Below are positions 24,489-34,700 of a DNA stretch of 35,276 nucleotides, in pieces. A model generated the notes under the pieces. The model worked only from the letters and a program-made list of their open reading frames with translations, was not told the origin of the DNA and did not search any database. The DNA lies in contig NZ_NRQU01000049.1 of NCBI RefSeq assembly GCF_004119495.1, positions 1 to 35,276 of the forward strand. Direction: 5' to 3'. The DNA is from Flavobacterium sp. YO12. GTDB taxonomy: Bacteria; Bacteroidota; Bacteroidia; Flavobacteriales; Flavobacteriaceae. Each line of letters begins with the position of its first letter. The stretch's first letter is position 1. Position numbers and translations under genes: made by a program.

Positions 24489-26108
24489 TTACAAATCGAC
24501 AAAGTATTTTTGTTTTCCAAAATCAAATTCGTAATAAGTTAGATTTGGCCATAAAGGTTTTATCAAACTCTTTTCCCAGTTTTGTAAAGCATTTTCTAAT
24601 TCTTTTACTTTTTGCTGATTTTGCTGAGCGAGATCTTTTGTCTCCGATTTATCTGAAGCAAGATTATAAAGCCATTTTTCATGTGTTTTTCCGCTTATGA
24701 TCAATTTCCAATCGCCGCTTCTTATGGCTTTTGCATCGCCGGAACGCCAGTATAAATCTTTGTGTGCGATCTTGTTTTCATTTACAGTTTTTACTAAATC
24801 AACACCATCATAAACTCGGTCTTTTGGTAAATTAGAATGTATGGCAGCGGCAATCGTGCTAAAAATATCTAATGTGCTTACAGGAGTTTTATAGATCGTG
24901 TGCGGTTTGATTTTTCCCTTCCACGAAAGTGCAAACGGAACATTAACTCCGCCTTCAAAATGAGAAAACTTTCCTGCTTTTAATGGGGCGTTTGTAGTGG
25001 CAAAAGTATAATCGGCTCCGCCATTATCGCTGGCAAAAAAGATTAGTGTATTATCTTCCAGACCTTCTTTTTTTACTTTTGCTCTAATTCTTCCTATGGC
25101 ATCATCAAGCGCACTGATCATAGCAAAATAAACGCGTTTGTTTTCGTCTTTTACATTCGGGAAACGATCGTAATATTTTTTACGAACTTGAAATGGCGTG
25201 TGCGGCGCATTGAACGGAACATAAAGCAAGAAAGGTTTGGTTTTGTTTTTATCAATAAAAGCTTCAGCTTCATCTGCAAATGTTTCGGTTAAATACGCTT
25301 TATTATGAACTATTGTAGTATCACGACGAATTTGTCCAATGCCAACTCGGCCTTTTCCCCAAATCATTTTATCGGTAAAATCTTTGTGATGATGGTTAAT
25401 AATATCTGGATTGTCATCTTCGGGAGTGTAAAGTGAAAACGCTTGATAAAATCCGTAATGGTAATCAAAACCACGATCTAAAGGAAAAAATCCTTTGTTG
25501 TGCCCAAGATGCCATTTACCAATAATTGCGGTGCTGTAGCCTTGTTTTTTGGCAAGATCGGCAAATGTAATTTCAGATTGTGGTAAACCTTGAGTGGCTA
25601 TTGAAGCTTCATTCGGATACTTTATTTTTGCATTTAATCGCCAGTTATTGGTGTTGATTAAATATTTAAAACCATAATATTCTAAGTTATTTTTAGGATA
25701 ACGATCTCCGGGTTGATATTCATGTCCAAAACGTTCCTGATAACGCCCAGTTAAAATTCCCGCACGCGAAGGCGAACAAATAGAAGCGGAAACATAACCG
25801 TCTTGAAATGTAACTCCTGACGCTGCCAGAGAATCGATATTTGGAGTTGGTGTAGATTTTCCTCCGTACAACGAAATATCATATTTTCCTAAATCATCTG
25901 CAAGGAGAATAATGATATTTGGCTTTTTTAAAGTGCTGTCTGCTGGAACTTTTTCAGCTAGAAAGTTTGTTTTTCCTTCAAGCAGTTTTTTGTCTGGTTG
26001 TATTAGAGTTCCATCTGTATTGATGGGCCAGAATAAAAAGGCTGCGAAAATAAGAAGCACTATTAAAATGGATAGTATAATCTTGGTTGTTTTTTTATAG
26101 GTTGCCAT
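24489..26108 (-). CDS. Type I sulfatase with N-terminal membrane segment
   Basis: 539 residues from the ATG at 26108. I prefer this start to the in-frame ATG at 26159 because the latter lies inside an inverted repeat and because MATYKKTTK leads directly into the hydrophobic segment (about 9-27). That segment lacks a clean cleavage site, so the protein may stay anchored to the inner membrane. Sulfatase motifs: NIIILLADDLGKYD (Asp71/Asp72), formylglycine signature CSPSRAGILTG (Cys111), GKWHLGHNKGF, NAPHTPF and FFASDNGGADYTF. It desulfates an ester in the periplasm. The three sulfatases of the cluster differ enough to suggest different positions on one substrate or different substrates. Confidence 0.93.
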   Translation of the reverse strand: MATYKKTTKIILSILIVLLIFAAFLFWPINTDGTLIQPDKKLLEGKTNFLAEKVPADSTLKKPNIIILLADDLGKYDISLYGGKSTPTPNIDSLAASGVTFQDGYVSASICSPSRAGILTGRYQERFGHEYQPGDRYPKNNLEYYGFKYLINTNNWRLNAKIKYPNEASIATQGLPQSEITFADLAKKQGYSTAIIGKWHLGHNKGFFPLDRGFDYHYGFYQAFSLYTPEDDNPDIINHHHKDFTDKMIWGKGRVGIGQIRRDTTIVHNKAYLTETFADEAEAFIDKNKTKPFLLYVPFNAPHTPFQVRKKYYDRFPNVKDENKRVYFAMISALDDAIGRIRAKVKKEGLEDNTLIFFASDNGGADYTFATTNAPLKAGKFSHFEGGVNVPFALSWKGKIKPHTIYKTPVSTLDIFSTIAAAIHSNLPKDRVYDGVDLVKTVNENKIAHKDLYWRSGDAKAIRSGDWKLIISGKTHEKWLYNLASDKSETKDLAQQNQQKVKELENALQNWEKSLIKPLWPNLTYYEFDFGKQKYFVDL

Positions 26109-26154
26109 AAGGTTAGTTTTTAATGCTGTTTGAAGTTTGAAAACATTGTTTTTA

Positions 26155-26291
26155 AACACATAGAAACATAGTATTTAGAGTGCTAGAAAAAGATGTTTCA
26201 CTTAAAATAAAACGCATAGCATTATGTGAAGAAATCGTGATTTCTTTAAATGATCTTTAAGCTGAGTTTTAAATCTATGTTTCTATGTGTT
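26155..26291. repeat. 137-bp element bounded by 17-bp perfect inverted repeats
   Basis: AACACATAGAAACATAG at 26155-26171 is repeated in inverse orientation at 26275-26291 (CTATGTTTCTATGTGTT). The interior contains a second small palindrome (GAAATC-GT-GATTTC near 26231). It fills nearly the whole gap between the rhodanese-thioredoxin gene and the second sulfatase. It has the shape of a small non-autonomous element or a long hairpin; no target duplication is evident and no ORF is inside. Confidence 0.65.
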
Positions 26292-26299
26292 AAAAAATA

Positions 26300-27016
26300 T
26301 TATCTAGAAGCTAAAGCCGCATCAACATCGTTTTTCAAATCGGCGGAACCTTCTTTTTTAAATACAATTTTTCTGTTTTTGTATAAAATCAAAGTAGGGA
26401 AAACTTTTATTGTTTTTAAGTCGGCAATTACCTGCGGGCTGTCTTCAAGATCAATTTCTACGATTTTTAAAGTATTGCCATATTGTGCTTTAATAGTTTC
26501 TAAAACTGGTTTTACTTTTTTGCAGGCACCACAATAAACGGAACCTATATCCACTAAAACATCTTTGTTTTCGGCAATAATTTTTTTGTATTCTGCGAGT
26601 GTTAATTTGCTTTTAGAATTAGAAAAGAAAGGTTTTCCGTTACCAATCCAGTTTGCAATTCCGCCTTCTAAACTATAAGCTTCCTTAAAACCTTTTTTTA
26701 ATAAATCATCAGCGAGCCAAACACTTCTTCCTGCACCAATAGAATAGGTAAATACAGGTTTTGTTTTATCTAGTTTTGCTATTTGTTCAGTATAATCTTT
26801 TGATTCCAGATTAAAATTTACGGCGCCAATAATATGATTTAAAGCAAATTCATCAGAACCTCTTGCATCGATTATCTGCGGATTTTTTTCGGCTTTAATT
26901 TTTGCATAAAACTGTTCTAACGAAATAGTGTTTGAACTTTTATTTTGTGAAAACCCTATAAAGGTAAAAAGTAATAATAGAGCTACAATGCTGTTTCTTA
27001 ATGTTTTATTTTTCAT
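26300..27016 (-). CDS. Rhodanese-like plus thioredoxin-like two-domain protein, exported
   Basis: 238 residues with a signal peptide (about 1-23, ending GFSQ). The first domain (about 30-130) is rhodanese-like: PQIIDARGSDEFALNHIIGAVNF, then TYSIGAGRSVWLADDL and SLEGGIANWIGNGKPF. The catalytic cysteine expected before the loop is Ser92, so sulfurtransferase activity is doubtful. The second domain (about 138-238) is thioredoxin-like with an intact CGAC motif (Cys162, Cys165) and the cis-proline in VFPTLILY. It probably acts as a periplasmic redox or disulfide protein. It stands between a sterol-desaturase-family gene and a sulfatase gene. A link to sulfur chemistry or to maintaining the sulfatases is inference. 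Confidence 0.88.
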   Translation of the reverse strand: MKNKTLRNSIVALLLLFTFIGFSQNKSSNTISLEQFYAKIKAEKNPQIIDARGSDEFALNHIIGAVNFNLESKDYTEQIAKLDKTKPVFTYSIGAGRSVWLADDLLKKGFKEAYSLEGGIANWIGNGKPFFSNSKSKLTLAEYKKIIAENKDVLVDIGSVYCGACKKVKPVLETIKAQYGNTLKIVEIDLEDSPQVIADLKTIKVFPTLILYKNRKIVFKKEGSADLKNDVDAALASR

Positions 27017-27085
27017 AATCAGTAGTTTTAAAAAGTAAGCAGTGTATTCAATTTAAATTTTGAATGCACCGCTTAATTTTGTTTC

Positions 27086-28150
27086 TTAAGATTGAACTTG
27101 TTCTAAAATTGGAGCAGGAGTATCTGCAGCTAAAACAGGTTTTGGTTTTAACGGAACAGATAAAACTCCTTCTGCCAAAGCGCTTCCTTCTTTTTTAGAT
27201 TTGAATATTGGCCATAAAAACTGTGCATACCATTCTTCTTGTTTATAGGATTTGATTCCGTAGGATTTTGGGAATTTTCGGGTAATTAATCCAGTTCCAA
27301 AAATGACATCCCAAATGAAAAACATATTCCCAAAGTTTCCTTTAAAATGTCCAATGCCGTCTCCGCTCGTATCTGCATGATGTGCATGATGCGTGGCTGG
27401 TGTAGAAATTAAACGTTCTAAAACCCAAGCAATAGGATGAAGCACTTTGTATTTGTAAAGCGGTTTATCCCAAGCAATACTTGAGTGTGCGCCAAGTGTG
27501 ATAAAACTTTTTATTACTAAGACAAACAAAGCGGGTAATCCTAAACCTAAATAGGTTAAAGTTGCGGTTAAATATATCTGAGAGAAAAACACTGTATAAA
27601 TGAAGTTTTGTCTAGAAAGCATCGCCATTCCCATATAAGGAGCGGAATGATGTGTTCTATGAAAACGCCACAAAAAAGGTACTTGATGATGAAGTCTGTG
27701 GTACCAATACTGCGTTAAATCATCGGCTACGGCAATTAGGAAAAATGCTCCCCAAAACGGAACCCATGATAATGAGTTTTCGAGATTTGGAATTAAAAAA
27801 GGTAAAACGGTTAAGCTGAAAAAGGCAATAATAGGAGGTAAAAGTAGTTTTGGAGCCAAGAAAGAAACAATATCAATTTTGCGTTCTTCACCCGTCCACT
27901 GATCGTCATATAAACCCGCTGCAAATTCTATAACTCCCAGAACAAGCATGAAAACCGTTAATCCCCAAGTTCTGATATTGGCGAATGCGGGTTTTGCAAA
28001 TTCTAGAAAAGAAGGTACAGTAAGATGCGATTCTGTTACGGGATTATTACTTAACTTGAAATATAAATATATTGCCAAAACGGGCAATGTGTATAACAAA
28101 AGACTGATGGCTAAATCTCTTGTTAGTTTTGAGTTTTGTACTGCTGCCAT
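27086..28150 (-). CDS. Sterol desaturase / fatty acid hydroxylase family membrane protein
   Basis: 354 residues with about five or six membrane segments. The diiron histidine boxes are clear: HRLHH (151-155), HRTHH (164-168) and THHAHH (253-258), with an additional His222. The family inserts oxygen into, or desaturates, lipid C-H bonds using iron and oxygen. A C-terminal soluble tail (about 310-354) rich in Pro/Ala follows. It starts 6 bp after a 39-residue membrane peptide gene on the same strand. In a sulfatase cluster it may modify a hydrophobic moiety, or be involved in lipid changes; the substrate is unknown. Confidence 0.9.
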   Translation of the reverse strand: MAAVQNSKLTRDLAISLLLYTLPVLAIYLYFKLSNNPVTESHLTVPSFLEFAKPAFANIRTWGLTVFMLVLGVIEFAAGLYDDQWTGEERKIDIVSFLAPKLLLPPIIAFFSLTVLPFLIPNLENSLSWVPFWGAFFLIAVADDLTQYWYHRLHHQVPFLWRFHRTHHSAPYMGMAMLSRQNFIYTVFFSQIYLTATLTYLGLGLPALFVLVIKSFITLGAHSSIAWDKPLYKYKVLHPIAWVLERLISTPATHHAHHADTSGDGIGHFKGNFGNMFFIWDVIFGTGLITRKFPKSYGIKSYKQEEWYAQFLWPIFKSKKEGSALAEGVLSVPLKPKPVLAADTPAPILEQVQS

Positions 28151-28156
28151 GATTTT

Positions 28157-28276
28157 TTATTTTAAAAATTGATTAATTACTGCCAGTCCTCCGGCTAATA
28201 TTGCCAGCGGAACTAAAAATAGGATTGTGCCTACGACAATCTTTTTTCCTATAATGATATAATCTACTCGTTTCAT
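28157..28276 (-). CDS. Small single-pass membrane peptide
   Basis: 39 residues, reading MKRVDYIIIGKKIVVGTILF and ending AVINQFLK. A basic, polar N-terminus (1-12) is followed by one hydrophobic helix (about 13-34). The gene ends 6 bp before the desaturase-family start on the same strand, which argues for a real, co-transcribed gene. I do not recognise a family. It could be a small partner or stabiliser of the membrane-bound oxygenase. It was found by reading the gap between the desaturase-family gene and the third sulfatase gene. Confidence 0.55.
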   Translation of the reverse strand: MKRVDYIIIGKKIVVGTILFLVPLAILAGGLAVINQFLK

Positions 28277-28305
28277 GCTGTTTTATTTTTTTGATTTCAA
28301 AATTG

Positions 28306-28340
28306 AATCAGGTCTTTTAGTTTGATAAAAAGACCTGATT
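28306..28340. terminator. Strong hairpin after the third sulfatase gene
   Basis: A 13-bp perfect stem (AATCAGGTCTTTT with its complement, nine-base loop) lies 8 bp beyond the sulfatase stop on the minus strand. The minus-strand downstream side lacks a strong T run (CAATTTTG), so it may act as a partial terminator or an mRNA-processing or stability element rather than a full stop. On the plus strand it is followed by ACTATTTTT. Confidence 0.5.
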
Positions 28341-28347
28341 ACTATTT

Positions 28348-30273
28348 TTAGTGTGTGGCTCCAGAACCTGATTGCGTTGCTTTTCTAGCAAGTTCCTGCA
28401 AGGTTTTGCCTTTGTCTTGACCGTTGTTATGAATTCTGCGGTTAAAAACATCCTGCCAGTCAATCAGCGGATAAAGATTATTTTCTTTTGCCTGCTCATC
28501 AAATAGTTTTTTAAGCTCGGCTAATTTTTCTGGATACTTTTTTGCGAGATTATTACGCTCGTTAAAATCTTCGTTCAGATTGTATAATTCCCAAACATCA
28601 TTGTCGAAATTGCTTGGTTCTGGTTTTTCATTTTTGCCTAAAGAACTTTTCAAAGCAAAGGAATCTGGTAAATGTGCTGCCGCAGCTTTCCATCCGTCTT
28701 TATAAATGGCTCTGTTTCCAAAAATGTAATAATATTGAACTTTGTGCAGCGACTCGGCTTTTGGATTGTCTAAAGAAGCTTGAAATGATGAACCTTGAAT
28801 AATATCCTGTTTAATTTCACGAATATATTCTGGCGCTTTTATCCCAGCAATGTCTAAAGTTGTTGGAAGCAAATCGGTTACGTGGCTGTATTGATTTCTA
28901 ATACCGCCCTTGTCTTTAATTCCGTTTGGATAAAATACAATAAGCGGATTACGAGTTCCTCCTTCAGAATGTGCGTCTTGTTTCCAGTTTTTAAAAGGAA
29001 CATTTGTGGCTTGTGCCCATCCTAATGGATAATTGGTATTTAAACCTTTTGCAGTTCCAATTTCTCCAATATTATCTAAATTACTTTGCAGATTTTGCTC
29101 ATCAGATTTTCCTTGAGAGAATAAACTTTGATTAATTGTACCTTGCAAAGTCCCTTCTTTACTGGCGCCATTATCTCCAATAGCAACAAAAATCAAAGTA
29201 TTGTCTAATTGGTTGCTTTCTTTTAAATAATTTACAACTCTTCCAATTTCATAATCTGTATAGGTTAAATAACCTGCATATACTTCCATGAATCTAGCAT
29301 ATACTTTCTTTTGATCTGGCGTTAGTTTTTTCCAATCTGTGATTAATGGGTTGCGCTCTGGTAAAACGGCATTTGCAGGGACAACTCCTAGTTTCTTTTG
29401 GTTAGCCAATACCTTTTCGCGGTAAGCGTCATAACCTTCATCAAATTTTCCTTTGTAAGCATCGCTCCATTTTTCAGCAACTTGATGTGGTGCATGAACT
29501 GCGCCTGGTGCATAGTATAAAAAGAATGGTTTTCCGGGTGCTGCTTTTTGTTGTTTTTGAATATAACTAATTGCTTTATCAGTAATTAACTCACTTAAAT
29601 GGCGTCCATCAGGTTTAACATGAACCTGATCTTCTACTAAATCAGGATTGTACTGATCCGTTTGCGAACCTAAGAATCCGTAAAAATGTTCGAAACCTTT
29701 TCCTGTCGGCCATCTGTCAAATGGTCCTGCATCTGTAGCTTCTTCATCTGGAGTAACACCATATTTACCAACTGCAAATGTGTTGTAACCATTGTCACGT
29801 AAAATTTCTGCGATCGTTCCTTTATCAGATGGAATACGTCCGTCCCAGCCTGGGAATCCTGCTGACATTACGGTGTGAGAAAAACCGCTTACGTGAACTC
29901 TTGCAGAGTTTCTTCCAGTTAATAATGCGGCACGGGTAGGAGCACAAATTGCTGTAGTATGAAAGTTGGTGTAACGCAAACCATTGTTTGCCAAATTGTC
30001 AAATGTTGGAGTTTGAATTAATCCGCCAAAAGCACTTGACGCTCCAAAACCTACATCGTCTAGTAATATCCAAACAATGTTTGGTGCACCTTTTGGAGCT
30101 TTTACGGGATCAGGCCAATATTCTTTAGACTCGGCTAAAGTTTTGCCAATTACACCTTTAAATTCTGCATTAGGATTTGTTTGGCTAAAGCCGAATTGTG
30201 CGACAAGTAATGCAGTAATCAAAAGCCCTTTTTTAGGACTTTTGATTGTGATGTTATTTTTTGAATTTTTCAT
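28348..30273 (-). CDS. Type I sulfatase, long arylsulfatase form, exported
   Basis: 641 residues, longer than the other two. A basic N-terminus leads to a signal peptide (about 16-30, ending FGFSQ). Before the core is a segment GKTLAESKEYWPDPVKAPKG, typical of the longer bacterial arylsulfatases. Core motifs: NIVWILLDDVGFGASSAFGG (Asp72/Asp73), formylglycine signature CAPTRAALLTG (Cys110), VGKYGVTPDEE, GAVHAPHQ and FVAIGDNGASKEG. It is 29 bp after the SusD gene, so is the first enzyme of the cluster and the best candidate for the main activity on whatever the SusCD pair imports. No formylglycine-generating enzyme is seen in the window. Confidence 0.95.
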   Translation of the reverse strand: MKNSKNNITIKSPKKGLLITALLVAQFGFSQTNPNAEFKGVIGKTLAESKEYWPDPVKAPKGAPNIVWILLDDVGFGASSAFGGLIQTPTFDNLANNGLRYTNFHTTAICAPTRAALLTGRNSARVHVSGFSHTVMSAGFPGWDGRIPSDKGTIAEILRDNGYNTFAVGKYGVTPDEEATDAGPFDRWPTGKGFEHFYGFLGSQTDQYNPDLVEDQVHVKPDGRHLSELITDKAISYIQKQQKAAPGKPFFLYYAPGAVHAPHQVAEKWSDAYKGKFDEGYDAYREKVLANQKKLGVVPANAVLPERNPLITDWKKLTPDQKKVYARFMEVYAGYLTYTDYEIGRVVNYLKESNQLDNTLIFVAIGDNGASKEGTLQGTINQSLFSQGKSDEQNLQSNLDNIGEIGTAKGLNTNYPLGWAQATNVPFKNWKQDAHSEGGTRNPLIVFYPNGIKDKGGIRNQYSHVTDLLPTTLDIAGIKAPEYIREIKQDIIQGSSFQASLDNPKAESLHKVQYYYIFGNRAIYKDGWKAAAAHLPDSFALKSSLGKNEKPEPSNFDNDVWELYNLNEDFNERNNLAKKYPEKLAELKKLFDEQAKENNLYPLIDWQDVFNRRIHNNGQDKGKTLQELARKATQSGSGATH

Positions 30274-30302
30274 TTTTACTTCGTTTTTTGGTTGTATGTT
30301 AA

Positions 30303-31775
30303 TTAATATCCAGGGTTTTGTGGTAAGCCGTCAGGGTTAATATTTCGTTCGCTTTGCGGAATCGGATAGAGGTTATTTCTTTCTGAAACAGAGTTTTTAG
30401 CCGTTACTTTTTTAACTTCGGTAACCAATGTTCCCCATCTTACTAAGTCAAACCATCTTTGTCCTTCTTGAACAAATTCTTTTTTGCGCTCTTCTTGTAT
30501 GGCTGCTCTAAAAGTTGTTTGAGTTAAACCTTTTAAATCTACTGCTGCATCAGGAGTAGTTATAGGTTTACCAAAAGCTCTTCTTCTTACTTGATTAATC
30601 AATTCGTACGCTTCGGGAGTTGGCGTTCCTTGCTCATTGATTGCTTCCGCCAGAGATAATAAAATATCGGCATAGCGAATTACAGGAAAGTTGATTGCTA
30701 CGTTACCCGGAGTTGCCAAATTGGTTAAGTCCAAATACTTTTTGAAAATTGGTTTAGGAAAAGTGTACAAAGTTCCCGTTGCTGGATTAGGAAGTTGTTT
30801 GGCATAACTGACATCTCTTCGTGTGTCTCCAACAGCATAAATATCATAGAACAAGGCTACATCCGAAATAATATCAGCAGGTTCTGTCGCAGTAAATCCT
30901 GTAAAAGATGTGGCTTGAAAAGTACTTCCGCTAGATCCATTTCCTGCTTGATTTGGTTCAAACTGAACAGAGAAAATATGTTCTTTTCCATTCTTTTTTG
31001 TTTTCGTAAAGATGTCTTGAAAACTTTCAAACAATGCATATCCATAACCGCCGTTTATAACTTCTCTAGCTTTTAAAACAGCATTTGGCCAATCTTTTCG
31101 AGTTAAATAAACTTTAGCCAAAATAGCTTTTGCTGCTCCAGAAGTTGCACGGCCTGCATCAGCAGCTGGGTAAGTTGGAGGCAGACTTTCGGCATCTTTT
31201 AAATCCGCAATGATTTGTGCATATACTTCTTCAACTGGTTTTCTGTTTGCTTTTAAACTTTCTAATTGAATTGAAGTTGGTTCATGCAAAACGATTGGAA
31301 CTGCGCCCCAAAGACGAACTGCTTGAAAGTATAGCAAGGCTCGAATAAATTTAGATTCGTTGATTAATCTCGTTTTAACAACTTCTGAACCTGATACTTT
31401 CGAAATGTTATCGATTGAAACATTGGCTCTGTTTATTCCCGCATAAATTTGACGCCAAGCTACTTGTACACGATCTGAAGTGGCATCGTGTGTTAAACTG
31501 CTTAATGCTCGCACCTGCGGATTTGTTGCTGAAACTCCTGCAGCCGCATAATCTGAAGCCATATCAGTCAGGAAGTAAAGGTTTCGACCAAATAAACTTT
31601 GTTCTCCCGGATCAAGGCTTAAAGAAGCATAAACTGCGGTTACACTTGCAATGGCATCGTCTTGGGTTTTAAAATAGTTGTCTTCGGTTACAAAAGAGGT
31701 TGGTGTTACCTCCAGCTCAGTGCACGATACCAGTAGTCCGGCACTTAAAAGGAATGTTATAATAATCTTTTTCAT
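30303..31775 (-). CDS. SusD/RagB family outer-membrane lipoprotein
   Basis: 490 residues with lipobox Cys18 (GLLVSCTEL). The N-terminal pattern TSFVTEDNYFKTQDDAIASV is the standard SusD start. The C-terminal part has FPVIRYADILLSLAEAINE, QVRRRAFGKP, QEERKKEFVQEGQRWFDLVRWG and NPGY at the end. It would bind a ligand at the cell surface and pass it to the SusC gene product encoded 16 bp upstream. It is clearly a paralogue, not a copy, of the SusD gene at 15771-17243, as the two differ over most of their length. Confidence 0.95.
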   Translation of the reverse strand: MKKIIITFLLSAGLLVSCTELEVTPTSFVTEDNYFKTQDDAIASVTAVYASLSLDPGEQSLFGRNLYFLTDMASDYAAAGVSATNPQVRALSSLTHDATSDRVQVAWRQIYAGINRANVSIDNISKVSGSEVVKTRLINESKFIRALLYFQAVRLWGAVPIVLHEPTSIQLESLKANRKPVEEVYAQIIADLKDAESLPPTYPAADAGRATSGAAKAILAKVYLTRKDWPNAVLKAREVINGGYGYALFESFQDIFTKTKKNGKEHIFSVQFEPNQAGNGSSGSTFQATSFTGFTATEPADIISDVALFYDIYAVGDTRRDVSYAKQLPNPATGTLYTFPKPIFKKYLDLTNLATPGNVAINFPVIRYADILLSLAEAINEQGTPTPEAYELINQVRRRAFGKPITTPDAAVDLKGLTQTTFRAAIQEERKKEFVQEGQRWFDLVRWGTLVTEVKKVTAKNSVSERNNLYPIPQSERNINPDGLPQNPGY

Positions 31776-31791
31776 TTTATATTTTTTTTAC

Positions 31792-34700
31792 TTAGAAAGT
31801 TACGTTCAAGCCGGAGATGAATGTTTTTGAGTTTGGATACGATCCAAAGTCAATTCCCGGATATAAGTTGTTTTGTTCGTATGAACTTACCTCTGGATCA
31901 TAACCAGTGTATTTTGTCCATGTAATTAGATTTTCGGCAGAGACATAAAACTTTACGCTTTTGGTGCCCAATTTTTTAGAAACACTCTTTGGTAAAGTGT
32001 AGCCAAGCGTAATTAATTTTAATCGTAAGAAAGAAGCATCTTCAACGTAACGTTCAGAAACTATCCCTAAAGGAGAACTTGACGCTCTAGGTATTTCGTT
32101 GCTTGGATTTGTTGGTGTCCAGCGATCGACTAAAGTTGTAGCGGCGTTTGTACCAAGAGTCGAAATTTCTAATTGCTGGTTTAAAGCATTAAATACTTTT
32201 CCGCCATACGATCCTTGAAAAGAGAAATTCAAATCGAAGTCGTTGTATGAAATTGTATTGCTGAAACTTCCAACAAATTTTGGCTGTGATGTTCCAAGAT
32301 CTCCTTTGTCAAGAGCTGTAATAACGCCGTCGCCATTAGTATCAACATATCTTCTGTCTCCCACTTTTGTATTGGCTAAACTGTTTATTTTTGGCTGTGT
32401 ATTTACCTCTTCCTGCGTTTGAAAAATACCATTTGTCTTGTATCCCCAGAAAGTTCCCAGAGGCTTTCCAACTTTTACAATTACAGGCTGTTGCTGCAAT
32501 AAAGAACCATTTGGTACAACTGGAAAAAATTGATCAACACCATTTCCTATGGCGGTTACTTTATTTTTGTTGGCAGAAAATACAATGTTTGAATTCCAAG
32601 AAAAGTTCTCCGTTTTTATATTTTCAGTAGTTAAACCAATCTCGATACCTTTATTTTCAACCCCGCCAATGTTTTGTAATACTGTTGCATATCCTGATGT
32701 TAACGGAATTGGAACGTTGATTAACAAATCGTTTGTCTTTTTATAATAAACATCAAAGACAAAGTTGATTTTTCGATCAAGTAAGGATAAATCTAAACCA
32801 ACATTGTATTGATTTGTTTTTTCCCATTTCAAATCAGGATTTGCCAATCGGGTAGGAGCTAAACCAGTTTGTAAAGTTCCTCCAAAAGCATAATTTACAG
32901 AACCCATAGAAGCTAACGAAAGGTAGTTTCCAATTTCTTGATTCCCTGTTGTTCCTGCTGTAATTCTTAATTTAGCTTCGGTTACGCCTTTAATGTTATT
33001 GGCAAATTCTTCGTCAGTAATATTCCAAGAGAATCCTGCAGAAGGAAAGTAACCCCAAAGTGATTCTGATCCAAATCTAGACGAACCATCTGCACGAGCT
33101 GATAATGTAAAATTGTATTTTCCTCTATACGAATAATTTACTCTCGTTAACCATGATTTCAAAACACTTTCAAAAGCATCACTATATGGTTTTACGGCTA
33201 CACCATCCTGAAGTGCATTATAAGTATTAGCATCATTTACAAAAGTATTTGCACCTGCATTAACTACTTCGCCTTTAGTGTATTGAAGTGTGTATCCGCC
33301 TAAAACCGAAAACTTATGGTTTTCACCAAAATTGGTGTTATAGTTTAATGTGTTTTCATTTAATACCGAACTTACTGTTCTGTCACCAACAGATGCTAAA
33401 CCTTTTGTTCCCGCTCCGGTTGTTGTATTGGCTGGAGCATAATAATTTTGTTTTGTCCCAATTACATCGCCACTTACCGCAACTTTTGCCACCAGTTTTT
33501 TGGTTATTTTATATTCACCAAATAAGCTGGTTAAAATTCTGTTGATTTTAGTTTCATTAGTGGTGTTTTCTAAATCATTAATTGGATTTGGAACAAAACC
33601 ATTTACAGAAGTTGCATAAGGGTTATTAGTTACATTATAACTTCCATCAGCATTTTTAATAGGAACAACGGGAGCTGTTAACAAAACGCTTACAATAGGA
33701 TTTGGATTTCTTCCTGCTCCCGCGCCGCCATTTGTACCAACGCCATTTGAAACCGAATTACTGTAATTTGCGTTTACTCCAAATTTAAAATTCTGAGAAT
33801 AGTTTCTTTCATAGTTTATACGAAGCGATATACGTTTAAAATCAGATCCCAAAACAATACCTTCTTGATCAAAATATCCTGCAGATACTGCATATCTTGA
33901 TTTTTCATCACCTCCAGAAAATGACAATTGATGGTTTTGTACTGGAGCCGCAGTTCTAAAAGCCGCTGATTGCCAATCGTAACTTCCAGAGTTTTTAAAA
34001 GCTTCGATTTGTGCAGGAGAAAATGAAGGTGCTTGTCCAATACTTGCCTGAACATCATTTCGTAAACTTGCCCATTCGCTGGCGTTCATTACGTTAAGTT
34101 TTTTCGAAACATTTTGAAATCCAAAATAACCTTGATACGAAATATTATCTTGTCCTTTTGTTCCCTTTTTAGTTGTAATAATAACGACACCATTTGCACC
34201 TCTAGAACCATAAATTGCTGTAGCCGAAGCATCTTTTAGCACCTCAATAGATTCTATATCAACTGGGTTTATGGTAGACAATACATTTAAGCTGGCACCT
34301 GCAAATGATACTCCCGCTGAACTGTTGCTGTTGTCATTGTAAATTAAAATTCCATCTACAACATAAAGAGGTTCGTTACCCGCCGTAATCGAGTTTCCTC
34401 CTCTAATACGTACACTTGATGATGCGCCGGGTCTTCCAGAGCTTTGCGTTACAACAACTCCTGCAACAGCACCTCTTAATAAATTATCTGCAGATGAGGT
34501 TACTTGAGAGAGATTTGCTTTTGGTACAGAGGCTACAGAACCCGTAATATCTTTTCTTTTTTGAGTTCCGTACCCAACAACTACCAGTTCGTCCAGCTCC
34601 TGTCGTTCCTCTTTTAAATGAATAATTACAGGATTTTTGTCTACAATTATTTCAGTTTTTTTGTAACCGATGTAGGTTATTATTAAAGTGTAAGGTAATT

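Noticed and set aside
26109..26159. N-terminal extension of the second sulfatase from the ATG at 26159
   Set aside because: It would begin inside the inverted repeat and put 17 extra residues before the membrane segment; the ATG at 26108 is a better fit.
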